This document shows positions 1 through 9,000 of a DNA stretch of 64,000 bases, in pieces. The notes under the pieces were generated by a model. It was not told the origin of the DNA and made no database searches. It saw only the letters and a list, made by a program, of their open reading frames with translations. Position numbers and translations under genes: made by a program. Source of the stretch: Kitasatospora sp. MAA4 (lineage in GTDB: Bacteria > Actinomycetota > Actinomycetes > Streptomycetales > Streptomycetaceae); contig NZ_JARZAI010000010.1 of NCBI RefSeq assembly GCF_029893355.1, positions 186,001-250,000 of the forward strand, written 5' to 3'. Numbering within the stretch: position 1 is the stretch's first letter; every line of letters starts with the position of its first letter.

Positions 1-3000
1 GCGCTGGCCGCGCGCAGCTGGTCGGCGGGGGCGCCTTCGGCTGCGGACAGCACCAGGCGCTCGACGGGAAGCCCGCAGGCGTCGAGGCCGTCGAGGAGGC
101 GGTCGATCCAGGTGCCGGCGGCGGCGCTGTCGGGCAGCACGGCCAGCCAGCGGCCCTGCGCTGGTGCGTTCGGGGCTGCGTTCGGGGCGCCGGTCACGGC
201 GGTCCAGGTCGTCCGGTAGGACCACCCGTCGATCGTGGCACGGACGCGGCGCTCGCGGCGCCAGGAGCCCAGCACCGGGAGCAGGCCGTCGAGCGAGGCT
301 TCGGCGCCGGGTGCGCCCGTGATCCCCAGGGCTGCGGAGGCAGCGGCGAGGTCACCCTGCTCGACTGCTGCCCAGAAGCCGGCCTCCGCCGCGTCTGTGG
401 CGGGCGCCAGCTGCGGCGCGGCGGGAGCAAGCCAGAAGCGCTGGCGCTGGAAGGCGTAGGTGGGCAGCTCGACCGGGCGGACGGCGGTGTCAGCCAGGAG
501 CGCGGACCAGTCGACCTTCGCGCCGTGCACATGGAGCTGCGCCAGGGCGCGCAGGACGCCGGCCTCCTCCTCTCGGTCCTTGCGCAGCACAGGAACGAAC
601 AGCGCATCGGCGGCCGACTCCTGGGCCATCGCCGACAGTACGCCGTCCGGGCCCAACTCCAGGAAGTTCCCGACCCCTTGGGCGGCGAGCATGCGGACGC
701 CGTCGGCGAAGCGGACGGCCTGGCGGACGTGGTCCACCCAGTACTGCGGCTCGCAGAGCTGCTCGGGCGTGGCGAGTTCGCCCGTTAGGTTCGAAACCAC
801 AGTCATCGCCGGCGCGTTCAGCGTCAGGCCCTCCACCACCGCGCGGAAGTCTTCGAGCATCGGGTCCATCAGCGGCGAGTGGAACGCGTGCGAGACCCGC
901 AAACGGGTGCACCTGGCGAAGTGCCCGCAGACCTCCTCCACCGCAGCCTCGGTACCGGAGATCACCACCGACGACGGACCGTTCACCGCCGCGATCGAGA
1001 CGAACTCACTCAGCAGCGGCAGAACTTCAGCCTCCGACGCCCGCAACGCCGCCATCGCACCACCGGCCGGCAACGCCTCCATCAACCGACCCCGCGCCGC
1101 GACCAGGGCGCAGGCGTCCGCCAGCGAGAACACCCCCGCCACATGCGCGGCCGCGACCTCGCCGATCGAGTGACCGGCCACGAACTGCGGTCGGACACCG
1201 AAGGATTCGAGCAGCCGGAACAGCGCCACCTCGACGGCGAACAGCCCCGCCTGGGCGAAGTCCGTCCGGTTCAGCAGCTCCTGGTCCTCGCCCCACACCA
1301 CCTCCCGGACCGGCGCCTCGAACTCCCCGCAGACCGCGTCGAACGCCTCCGCGAACACCGCGAAGCGGCCGTACAACTCCCTTCCCATGCCGAGCCGTTG
1401 CGAGCCCTGGCCCGAGAAGAGGAACGCCGTCGCCGCCCGGTCCGTCGCCACGCCGTCGAACAGCCCGCCTGCCGCCCGCCCCTCCGCAAGCGCGTCCAGA
1501 CTGCTCAGCACCTCCGCGCGATCGCCGGACACCACCACCGCGCGATGCTCCATCAGTGCCCGGGTGGTGGCGAGCGAGTACGCAAGGTCGGCGGGGGCCA
1601 GGTCGGCGCGGGCGCGCAGGTGGGCGGCCAACCGCTCGGCCTGGGTACGCAGGGCGTCCGCGCTGCGGGCCGACAGCAGCCAGGGCAGCGAGCCGTCCTG
1701 AGAAGCCGCCTCCCCCTCCTCCCCCTCGGGAGCCTGCTCGATGATCACATGCGCGTTCGTCCCGCTGACCCCGAAGGAGGACACGCCCGCCCGCTGCGGC
1801 CAGGCGTTGACCGGCCAGGCCGTCTGCTCGGTGACCAGCTCGACGGCACCCGCACTCCAATCCACGTGCGGCGAGGGCGCGTCCACGTGCAGCGTCCCCG
1901 GCAGCACGCCGTGCCGCATCGCGAGCACCGTCTTGATCACGCCCGCAACGCCGGCCGCCGCCTGGGTGTGCCCGATGTTGGACTTCAACGATCCCAGCAG
2001 CAGCGGCCGTTCACGATCCTGACCGTACGTCGCAAGCAGCGCCTGCGCCTCGATCGGGTCACCCAGCGTGGTTCCCGTCCCGTGCGCCTCGACCACGTCG
2101 ACCTCGGCGGCCGACACGCCCGCGTCGGCCAGCGCCCGGCGGATCACCCGCTGCTGGGAGGGCCCGTTCGGCGCCGTCAGACCGTTGCTCGCACCGTCCT
2201 GGTTGACGGCCGTGCCGCGCACCACCGCCAGCACCCGGTGCCCGTTGCGCCGCGCGTCCGACAGCCGCTCCACGAGCAGCACTCCGGCGCCCTCGCTCCA
2301 AGCGGTCCCGTCGGCAGCGGCCGCAAACGGCTTGCACCGCCCGTCCGGAGCCAACCCGCGCTGGCGGGAGAACTCCACGAACATCTGCGGAGTCGACATC
2401 ACCGTCACCCCGCCCGCGAGCGCCAGCGAGCACTCCCCGCGCCGCAGCGACTGGACGGCCAGGTGCAGCGCCACCAGCGAGGAGGAGCACGCCGTGTCCA
2501 CCGTCACCGCCGGGCCCTCCAGGCCCAGCACGTAGGAGATCCGCCCGGACGCCACGCTGACGGTGTTCCCGGTCAGTAGGTGCCCGCCGACCTCCTCGGG
2601 ACGGGCGGAGGCACTGTCGTAGCCGCCATGGCCGGCCCCGATGAACACGCCGGTGGCCGTCCCGCTCAGCGCCTCCGGCGAAATGCCCGCCCGCTCGACG
2701 GCCTCCCAGGAGGTCTCCAGCAGCAGCCGCTGCTGCGGATCCATCGCCAGCGCCTCGCGCGGCGAGATACCGAAGAACGCCGGGTCGAACTCACCGGCGT
2801 CGTGCAGGAATCCGCTCTCGCGCGTGTACGTCGTCCCCAGCCGCTCGGGGTCCGGATCGAACAGCGCCTCCAGGTCCCACCCCCGGTCGGCCGGGAACCC
2901 GGACACCGCATCCACCCCGCCCAGCACCAGCTCCCACAACTCCTCGGGCGAACGCACCCCGCCCGGGTAGCGGCAGGCCATCCCGACGATGGCGATAGGC

Positions 3001-3101
3001 TCCCGGCTCTTCTCGCTCACCTCTCGAAGCTGTTCGCGAGTCTCGTGGAGATCGGAGATCGCCCGCTTCAGATAGTCGCGGAGCTTCGCCTCGTTCGACA
3101 T
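1..3101 (-). CDS. Modular type I PKS, 5' part (KS-AT-KR..., runs off the left edge)
   Basis: About 1,033 N-terminal residues of a multimodular PKS. It opens with a coiled-coil docking segment ([14 protein letters not shown]...), so it accepts its chain from another subunit and is not the loading protein. A KS follows (about residues 34-454; Cys in DTACSSS, then EAHGTGT and NIGHT). The AT is at about 560-877; GHSIGE and HAFHS predict malonyl-CoA. From about residue 907 the sequence is the structural half of a KR with no DH between ([10 protein letters not shown], then [13 protein letters not shown]), so the first module is KS-AT-KR-ACP. The ATG at 3101 is chosen because docking and KS follow at normal spacing; GAGAGG lies about 11 nt upstream. 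An operator-like palindrome about 100 nt upstream matches those near the other cluster genes. By position it could be a NysB- or FscB-like early elongation subunit; this is inference because the 3' part is missing. Confidence 0.93.
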   Translation of the reverse strand, partial: MSNEAKLRDYLKRAISDLHETREQLREVSEKSREPIAIVGMACRYPGGVRSPEELWELVLGGVDAVSGFPADRGWDLEALFDPDPERLGTTYTRESGFLHDAGEFDPAFFGISPREALAMDPQQRLLLETSWEAVERAGISPEALSGTATGVFIGAGHGGYDSASARPEEVGGHLLTGNTVSVASGRISYVLGLEGPAVTVDTACSSSLVALHLAVQSLRRGECSLALAGGVTVMSTPQMFVEFSRQRGLAPDGRCKPFAAAADGTAWSEGAGVLLVERLSDARRNGHRVLAVVRGTAVNQDGASNGLTAPNGPSQQRVIRRALADAGVSAAEVDVVEAHGTGTTLGDPIEAQALLATYGQDRERPLLLGSLKSNIGHTQAAAGVAGVIKTVLAMRHGVLPGTLHVDAPSPHVDWSAGAVELVTEQTAWPVNAWPQRAGVSSFGVSGTNAHVIIEQAPEGEEGEAASQDGSLPWLLSARSADALRTQAERLAAHLRARADLAPADLAYSLATTRALMEHRAVVVSGDRAEVLSSLDALAEGRAAGGLFDGVATDRAATAFLFSGQGSQRLGMGRELYGRFAVFAEAFDAVCGEFEAPVREVVWGEDQELLNRTDFAQAGLFAVEVALFRLLESFGVRPQFVAGHSIGEVAAAHVAGVFSLADACALVAARGRLMEALPAGGAMAALRASEAEVLPLLSEFVSIAAVNGPSSVVISGTEAAVEEVCGHFARCTRLRVSHAFHSPLMDPMLEDFRAVVEGLTLNAPAMTVVSNLTGELATPEQLCEPQYWVDHVRQAVRFADGVRMLAAQGVGNFLELGPDGVLSAMAQESAADALFVPVLRKDREEEAGVLRALAQLHVHGAKVDWSALLADTAVRPVELPTYAFQRQRFWLAPAAPQLAPATDAAEAGFWAAVEQGDLAAASAALGITGAPGAEASLDGLLPVLGSWRRERRVRATIDGWSYRTTWTAVTGAPNAAPNAPAQGRWLAVLPDSAAAGTWIDRLLDGLDACGLPVERLVLSAAEGAPADQLRAAS

Positions 3102-3201
3102 CAGGATGTCAACCTCTCGGGGTGAGATGCCGGGAAACGCCGGTCGCGAAAGGTCCGCGGCGCGGTCCGACCCGTGTCCGGCCCAGTCTGGTCACCCTGG
3201 A

Positions 3202-3217
3202 CTGCGGTTTTCCCTAG
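3202..3217. promoter_or_regulatory. PAS-LuxR (PimM-type) operator-like palindrome upstream of left PKS
   Basis: The 16-mer CTGCGGTTTTCCCTAG matches 14 of 16 positions of CTVGGGAWWTCCCBAG, the published consensus for PimM, the PAS-LuxR activator of the pimaricin cluster. It lies about 100 nt upstream of the PKS start at 3101, between that gene and the 3230-3273 hairpin. That is where an activator site is expected. Binding is inferred from sequence only. Confidence 0.55.
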
Positions 3218-3229
3218 AGACGCACAGAA

Positions 3230-3273
3230 GGAGGGCTTACCGGCCCCCTCGCGGGTAGGCCGGTAGGCCCTCC
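3230..3273. terminator. Strong 16-bp stem-loop, likely terminator
   Basis: Inverted repeat with arms 3230-3245 and 3258-3273, about 16 bp with one T/G pairing, around a 12-nt loop. It lies between the DUF397 remnant and the promoter region of the left PKS, so it would insulate the PKS from minus-strand transcription of the 3.3-4.8 kb genes. There is no T-tract, as is common in streptomycetes. Confidence 0.6.
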
Positions 3274-3288
3274 ATGTCCTAACGGTAG

Positions 3289-3378
3289 TCAGTCCAGCTG
3301 TCGTCGAAGGTCACCGCGCATGATCCCCGCGACGAAGGTGTCGTACTCGGCAACGATGCCTTGATCGAGGAAGGTGAC
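3289..3378 (-). pseudogene. DUF397 C-terminal remnant
   Basis: The minus strand reads VTFLDQGIVAEYDTFVAGIM and then RGDLRRQLD before a TGA. This is the C-terminal end of a DUF397 protein such as the intact copy at 63094-63324. Against that copy it lacks about 17 codons between GIVA and EYDTF, and a stop codon lies a few codons upstream in the same frame, so no full domain can be made. DUF397 genes normally follow an XRE/DUF5753 regulator; none remains here. I read it as debris of such a pair. Confidence 0.6.
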
Positions 3379-3507
3379 CCTGCTCGATCTCGCCGCTCAG
3401 ATGCCTCCCGCAGTCCTCCATCGGCTCCTGGGAGTCAGCATCGAGTGCGCCCAGTTCTGGTCGGCAGGCGCCAGCCGGAACGGCTGCGCGGCCGAGCTGG
3501 CGCGTCG

Positions 3508-4239
3508 CTATGAGCATTCCCAGAAGAAGCGTCCTTCGCGGTGATCGGGGCTGACGAAGGCGAATCCGTAGCCGTAGCCGAAGTTGAGGAAGTACGGGTC
3601 GTCCTCGGCTTCGCCGCCGTCGCTGATCTTGAAGAGGAACTGCCAGGGGGACTCGACCCGCGCGTAACAGTTGGGGTAGCAGGCGGCACCACCGAAGTAG
3701 TCATGCAGGTCCTCGCCGCCGGGAAGATCGACGTCAGGACCGTCGCCACGCATGCTCCGCTCCCAGGCTGCGTGCTCATCAATCGAACAGTCGACCTCTG
3801 GCGACACCGGTTGGAGATCGACGTGCCACTCGACGGGGATCTCCGATTCGTCGGGCCCCCAGCGCCAGAGCGTCCGACCGCGCGTTCCGGGCGGCCCGAC
3901 GACTGCGAAGGAGGGGATACGGCCTCCAGGCTGAACCAGTAGGACGCCGTCTCCGACCTCCGGGTCCATCCCACCCATGCAGATGTCTTCTTCGTGGAGA
4001 AAGAGGTAGGCCAGACGGAAATCATCGCCAGGGATGGGGAACTGACCGATGAACACCAAGGGCACCTTGGTGCGCGGGTCCACGGGCCAGGTGGGTTCGG
4101 AGAGCCAGACAGGCTCTCCGCCGAGCTTCGCCACTGGATCAGTGATCGGTCGCTCGGGCGCCCGAAGGACTATCTGCTGGCGCGGTAGGAAGGCGGCGCC
4201 GTACGGCCCATCCGCCTGCCCTGTGGGACGCGTGATCAT
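3508..4239 (-). CDS. DUF1963 (YwqG-like) domain protein
   Basis: A 243-residue soluble protein, no signal peptide or membrane segment seen. VPLVFIGQFPIPGDD followed by RLAYLFLHEEDICMGG and a late tryptophan/glycine-rich half (FLNFGYGYGFAFVSPDH) matches my knowledge of the DUF1963/YwqG family. Biochemical function is not established for the family; many Streptomyces have several copies. The gene lies 54 nt downstream of the DUF4265 gene in the same direction and probably shares its transcript. The ATG at 4239 follows no strong ribosome-binding site; GTG alternatives are possible. Nothing links it to polyketide synthesis, so it looks like a passenger between two PKS genes. Confidence 0.75.
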   Translation of the reverse strand: MITRPTGQADGPYGAAFLPRQQIVLRAPERPITDPVAKLGGEPVWLSEPTWPVDPRTKVPLVFIGQFPIPGDDFRLAYLFLHEEDICMGGMDPEVGDGVLLVQPGGRIPSFAVVGPPGTRGRTLWRWGPDESEIPVEWHVDLQPVSPEVDCSIDEHAAWERSMRGDGPDVDLPGGEDLHDYFGGAACYPNCYARVESPWQFLFKISDGGEAEDDPYFLNFGYGYGFAFVSPDHREGRFFWECS

Positions 4240-4293
4240 GCCGTGGACCCTACGACACCGCGCTGACTTCGCTGACCTGAGTTGAGGTGGCGC

Positions 4294-4806
4294 TCAGTCG
4301 TCCTCGGTGCCTGCACTGGCGCTCCAGGCGGCAGTGACACATCCCTCTTCCCAGTGCCACCAACCTTTCGCCTCGCCGTGTTCCAACAGCTTGCGGATCC
4401 GCTGGATGTCCGCTTCCGGCGGGATGTCCAGCGCGACCATCCGGAACTGCTCAATGCCCTCGCCGGTGGTGCCGAGTCGGTGGAAGGTCTCCAGCACGGT
4501 CTGTCGGGCCGCAGCTGAGCCTCCGTCCTTCAGCACGATCAACCGGATGGTGCAGTTCTCCGAGGCGTGAACGGTCTCCCCGGCCCAGCGCAGGCCGTCG
4601 TTATCGATGTCCACGCGGATGACATCGCCACTGGCGACCCCGCGGACGAACCATGGAGTGTTGTCGAGACGAACCGTTCCGTCGCCGAGGTCCACTGCCC
4701 ACAGGCTCTCGACGCTCGCCGGCGGCCAGCCGTCCTCGTCCACCTCCATTCGGAAGTGGACCTTCACGTGGGCGTCGCTGATGTTCGTCACTGGGCCATC
4801 ATCCAC
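4294..4806 (-). CDS. DUF4265 domain protein
   Basis: 170 residues. The opening HVKVHFRMEVDEDGWPPAS followed by VESLWAVDLGDGTVRLDNTPWF and GVASGDVIRV is what I know as the DUF4265 family, small cytoplasmic actinobacterial proteins of unknown function. The C-terminal half has a conserved-looking RIRKLLEHGEAKGWWHWEEG. It is first of a two-gene minus-strand unit with the DUF1963 gene and is divergent from the HAD hydrolase across 230 nt, where I see no recognisable site. The ATG at 4806 is used; a GTG five codons downstream is an alternative start. Confidence 0.72.
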   Translation of the reverse strand: MDDGPVTNISDAHVKVHFRMEVDEDGWPPASVESLWAVDLGDGTVRLDNTPWFVRGVASGDVIRVDIDNDGLRWAGETVHASENCTIRLIVLKDGGSAAARQTVLETFHRLGTTGEGIEQFRMVALDIPPEADIQRIRKLLEHGEAKGWWHWEEGCVTAAWSASAGTEDD

Positions 4807-5036
4807 GCTGACTGACCGCCGCTGACAACGGCACCTGAGCGACTGCTGCCGGTCTATTCAGCACCACCGAATATCGGAGACCACCAGTAGGCATGGCCGG
4901 CTACACCGAGAACGGCATCATCGTTGGCAGTTGCCGGCCTGAACCGGTGGGACGGGCTGTGAAGCGGTTGTCGTGGCCTTGCCGAAGGGGAAGTTGCCGT
5001 TCTGATCCTCCAGCTTGACCGCCGTACCATCACGAC

Positions 5037-5735
5037 ATGATCAAAGGTGTGATGTTCGACTTCTCCGGCACACTGCTGCGCATCGAGTCGACCGCAGAGT
5101 GGCTCGGCGCGGTCCTGACGTCGGCTGGCATCCGTCCGGCCGACGACGAGTTCGCCGACTTGGTAAGGCGGCTGACGGAGTACGGAGCGCTTCCAGGCGG
5201 ACCGGCACCGCGGCACGTGCCCACGCACCTCGAAACGCTCTGGCGCGAGCGGGACCTGAGTGCCGGCCGACACCGGGCCGCCTACACCGCACTGGCCCAG
5301 GAAGCTGGGCTACCAGTAACGGAGTTGGCGCAGGCACTGTACGACCGCCACATGATGCCCGCCGCATGGCGGACCTACCCGGATACCGAATCGACGCTGC
5401 GTGAACTGCGTGGGCGGGGGCTCCCGGTGGCTGTAGTGAGCAACATCGGATGGGACCTCCGGCCGATCTTCCGCGCGCACGGACTGGACGGGCTGGTCGA
5501 CGCCTACTTGCTCTCCTTCGAGCTGGGCGCACAGAAGCCCGACCCGGCGATCTTCAGGGTCGCCTGCGACCGGCTCGGCCTGTCACCCGCCGATGTACTG
5601 ATGGTCGGCGACGACCGTATCGCGGACGGCGGCGCGCAGGCCCTGGGCTGCCCGGTGCACTTCGTCGACCACCTGCCGGTCGATCAGCGCCCGCGCGGAC
5701 TGGCACCGGTCCTGGGCCTGCTCGGGTCCTCGTAG
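5037..5735 (+). CDS. HAD-superfamily hydrolase (subfamily IA)
   Basis: 232 residues with the four HAD motifs in order: motif I MFDFSGT (nucleophile Asp8), motif II VVSN at about 132, motif III Lys in QKPDP at about 166, and motif IV VGDD at about 190. A helical cap (residues 15-100) suggests subfamily IA, a phosphatase or related enzyme of small phosphorylated metabolites. Motif I is DxS rather than DxD, so the usual acid/base Asp two residues after the nucleophile is Ser; this variant occurs in some actinomycete HADs but makes the substrate harder to guess. The start follows from MIKGVMFDF; there is no clear ribosome-binding site, so the mRNA may be leaderless. It is the only plus-strand gene between the PKS genes. 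Confidence 0.85.
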   Translation: MIKGVMFDFSGTLLRIESTAEWLGAVLTSAGIRPADDEFADLVRRLTEYGALPGGPAPRHVPTHLETLWRERDLSAGRHRAAYTALAQEAGLPVTELAQALYDRHMMPAAWRTYPDTESTLRELRGRGLPVAVVSNIGWDLRPIFRAHGLDGLVDAYLLSFELGAQKPDPAIFRVACDRLGLSPADVLMVGDDRIADGGAQALGCPVHFVDHLPVDQRPRGLAPVLGLLGSS

Positions 5736-5944
5736 TGACGGCGGGCCTCGGCTTCGCCGAGGGGCACGAACTTGACTGTCTGCACCGGATGCGGCTCCGT
5801 GCAGGCTGCCCATGCCTCATCGGCCGGCCAGAGGAGCGGGCCGCCCACTGAGCTGTCCTGAGGTATCGGAAAACCGGGCCGGGGATGCAACCGCACCGCC
5901 GGACGGCTGAAATCGGCCAGCTGGTTGCTGACTGGCTCCACCAC
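5684..5944 (-). pseudogene. DUF1963-like N-terminal fragment
   Basis: From a GTG at 5944 the minus strand reads VVEPVSNQLADFSRPAVRLH, then PRPGFPIPQDSSVGGPLLWP and ADEAW. The RLHPRPG...DSSVGGPLLWP signature is what I recall from the N-terminus of Streptomyces DUF1963-family proteins. The frame stops at 5684, after about 86 codons against more than 240 in a full protein. Its last part overlaps the HAD 3' end antisense and shows no family resemblance. I take it as a truncated gene. It is distinct from the intact DUF1963 at 3508-4239, whose N-terminus differs. Confidence 0.45.
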
Positions 5945-5966
5945 GCTCCCAGGCTGGATCGGATCG

Positions 5967-6000
5967 GAGGCCGACCCCAGGAAGGAGTGGGGTCGGCCTC
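5967..6000. terminator. Terminator hairpin after the thioesterase-ending PKS
   Basis: Perfect 12-bp inverted repeat (GAGGCCGACCCC / GGGGTCGGCCTC, arms 5967-5978 and 5989-6000, 10-nt loop). It starts 6 nt beyond the stop codon of the PKS gene at 6007, exactly where the long minus-strand PKS operon should end. It could also serve the converging HAD gene. Confidence 0.75.
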
Positions 6001-6006
6001 GGGTAC

Positions 6007-9000
6007 CTACAGCTGCTGGAGCCAGTCCTCGACGAGCTGGGCCGTCAGGGCGGAGTCCTCGCGGATCAGGGAGAGGTGGTCGGCGTCGACGGTGCGGATG
6101 TCGGCGCCGGGGACCAGGGGGGACGGCTGGGAGGGGGTCTGGTCGGTGGGGAAGAGGGGTTTGGTGCAGGTGATCAGGAGGACGGGGGCGGTGGTGTGCT
6201 GGACCTCCAGTTGGTTGAGCAGGACCATCCAGCGGCCCATCGCGGAGAGACGGGAGTTGGTGAGGCGGACCGGGGAGGCGTCCGCGCTCCTGGTGAAGTT
6301 GAGCTTCATCATGCCGGTGTAGTCGACGCCCTCGTCCGCGTTGTGCTGGAAGCTCAGGGTGTCGAGCAGGACCACGCCCGCCGGGCGGATGCCCCAGGTG
6401 CTCTCCAGCAGGCCGGCCGCCGCGTAGGCGAACGAGCCGCCCGAGGAGTGGCCGACCAGGACGAACGGGTTGCCGTCGGCCGCGCGCAGGGCGCTCTCGG
6501 CGATCACGCGGACTGCGGCCTCCGGGTTGGCCGGCAGGCGCTCGCCGGAGGCGAAGCCGACCAGGGGCAGTGCGCAGACGTCCCGGTCGCCGCGGAAGTG
6601 GGCGGCGAGGCGGGCGTACTGGTGGATGCCCGCGTTGGCGGTGGGCGCGCTGACGCAGATCAGGCGCGGTCCCCGTGCGCCCTCGGCGAGGGTGGCGGCC
6701 CAGGGCAGATCCTCCAGTTCGGCGGTCGCCGCGAAGGTGGGGCGCAGCGCGGCGACGGTCGCCAGCATCCGCTGCGCCTCGGCGACCTTGCCGGTGCCGA
6801 GCGCGTCCATGAACAGCCGCTCCAGCGAGTCGATCTCCGTCTCCCCGCTCGGGACGGCGACGGTGAGGGCGCCCGAGTCGTCCAGGCTCGGCTGTGCGGA
6901 CAGTTCGCTGCGGATCCAGCCGGCCAGGTCGCCGGGGGTGCGGCTGTCGAAGACCACCGTGGCGGGCAGCCGCAGTCCGGTGACGGCGGCCAGGCGGTTG
7001 CGCAGTTCGACGGCCGTCAGCGAGTCGAACCCGAGCTCGTAGAAGTCCCGGTCCTCGGCGATGTCGGTCGGCGAGGCGTGGCCGAGCACCACGGCGACCT
7101 CGCTGCGCACGGTGTCGACCAGGAAGCGCATCCGGTCCTGCTCGCCCAGCTCGACCAGCTGCCGGGTGAAGGAGAGCGCGCTCTCCGCAGCGCCGACCGC
7201 GCCCGCGCCGGCGGCCGAGCGGCGGGCGGTGCGGACCAGTCCGCGGAAGAGCGGCGGCACGTCGTCCTGCGGCCGCATCGGGCCGCCGGCCAGCGCCAGC
7301 GGGATGATCAGCGGTTCCGCGCGGCCGATGGCGGCCTCGAAGAGCGCCAGGCCCTGCTCGACGGAGAGCGGCGGGATGCCGCCGGACTGCATGCGCCGCA
7401 TGTCGGTGTCGCTGAGCTCGCTGGTCATACCGTCGTCCTGGGCCCAGGGGCCCCAGGCGAGCGAGATGCCGGCCAGGCCGAGCGACCTGCGGTGGTCGGC
7501 CAGGGTGTCCTGGAAGGAGTTGGCCGCCGCGTAGTTGCCCTGGCCCGGACTGCCCATCACACCGGCGATGGAGGAGAAGGTGACGAAGGCGGCCAGGTCC
7601 AGGTGCCGGGTGAGTTCGTGCAGGTTCCAGGCCGCGTCGACCTTGGGACGCAGCACGTCCGAGAGCCGCTGCGGCGTGAGTGAGGTGATGATGCCGTCGT
7701 CCAGGACGCCGGCGGTGTGCACGACGGCGGTCAGCGGGTGCGCGGCCGGGACGGCCGCGAGCAGGGCGGCGGCGGCCTGGCGGTCGGCCGTGTCGCAGGC
7801 CGCGATCGTCACCTGGGCGCCGAGCGTGCGCAGTTCGGCCGCGAGCTCGGCGGCGCCGGGTGCGTCCGGGCCGCGCCGGCTGGTCAGCAGCAGGTGCCGC
7901 GTGCCGCGGGCGACCAGGTGCCGGGCGAGGTGGCGGCCGAGGGCGCCGGTGCCGCCGGTGAGCAGCACGGTGCCCTCGGTGTCCCAAGTCGCTGCGGTGG
8001 ACGTAGCGTTGCTCAGCCGGGCCAATCGGCCGACCCGCAGGACGCCCTCGCGGACCACGAACTGCGCCTCGCCGGCGGCCAGCGGGGCCCGCAGCGCGGG
8101 CAGGGCGGCGCTGACGTCCTCGTCCTTCTCGATGTCCAGCAGGGCGAAGCGGTCGGGGTGTTCGGAGTTGGCCGAGCGCACCAGGCCCCAGGCCGCGCCG
8201 CCGGCGAGGTCGCCGACCAGGTCGGCGTCGGCGCCGCGGATCGCGCCGCGGGTGACGAAGACCAGCCGCGAGGCGGCGAACCGCTCCTGGGCCAGCCACT
8301 CCTGGACCAGAGCGAGCACCCGCGCGGTCTGCGCGTGTACCGTCGCCGGGACGTCGTCGGCCGTGGACGGCAGCGCCACCACGACCAAATCGGGTATGTC
8401 AGACGTGAGTTCGGAGAGTGAGCTGGCGGTGGAGCCGAGCGAGAAGCCGTCGACCCCCAGGGCGACGCAGCGCACCGGCTCGGGCGACTCGGCGACGGCG
8501 GCCGGCACCCATTCGACCCGGAACAGCGGGTCACGCCTGCTGACGCCCGCAACGAGTGCGCGAAGCTCCAGCGAACGGACCGTCAGCACCGCGGTGCCCT
8601 CGACGTCGACCGCTGTCAGGGCGACCGCGGACTCGTCGAGCCGGGTCAGGCGCACCCGCAGCGCCGAGGCGCCGCCCGCGTGCAGCGACACGCCCTGCCA
8701 GGCGTGCGGCAGCAGGGTGAGTTCCTCGTCGCCGACGCCGACCAGCGCGGCGGCGTGCAGGGCCGCGCCGAGCAGGGCCGGGTGCAGGCCGAAGTACTTG
8801 GCGTCCTCGGCGGGTTCGCCGGAGAGCTCGACCTCGGCCAGCACGTCCTCGCCGTGCAGCCAGGCCGCCCGCAGCCCCTGGAAGGCGGCGCCGGGTCCGC
8901 TCGCGCGGTAGAAGCCGTCCAGGTCGACGGCGATCGCGCCGGCCGGCGGCCAGGGCGCGGACTCGGCCTGCGGCGCGGGCGCGTCCGGGCTGAGCGTGCC

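Noticed and set aside
3311..3517. 68-codon minus-strand frame just after the DUF1963 gene
   Set aside because: Overlaps the DUF397 remnant in another frame, overlaps the DUF1963 stop, and shows no family resemblance.
4854..5273. 139-codon minus-strand frame antisense to the HAD gene
   Set aside because: Mostly antisense to the better-supported HAD hydrolase; no recognisable motif.
5950..8299. Minus-strand open frame overlapping the 3' end of the terminal PKS
   Set aside because: Shadow frame of the KR-ACP-TE region; only its last part beyond the PKS stop (5684-5944) resembles a protein and is listed as a remnant.
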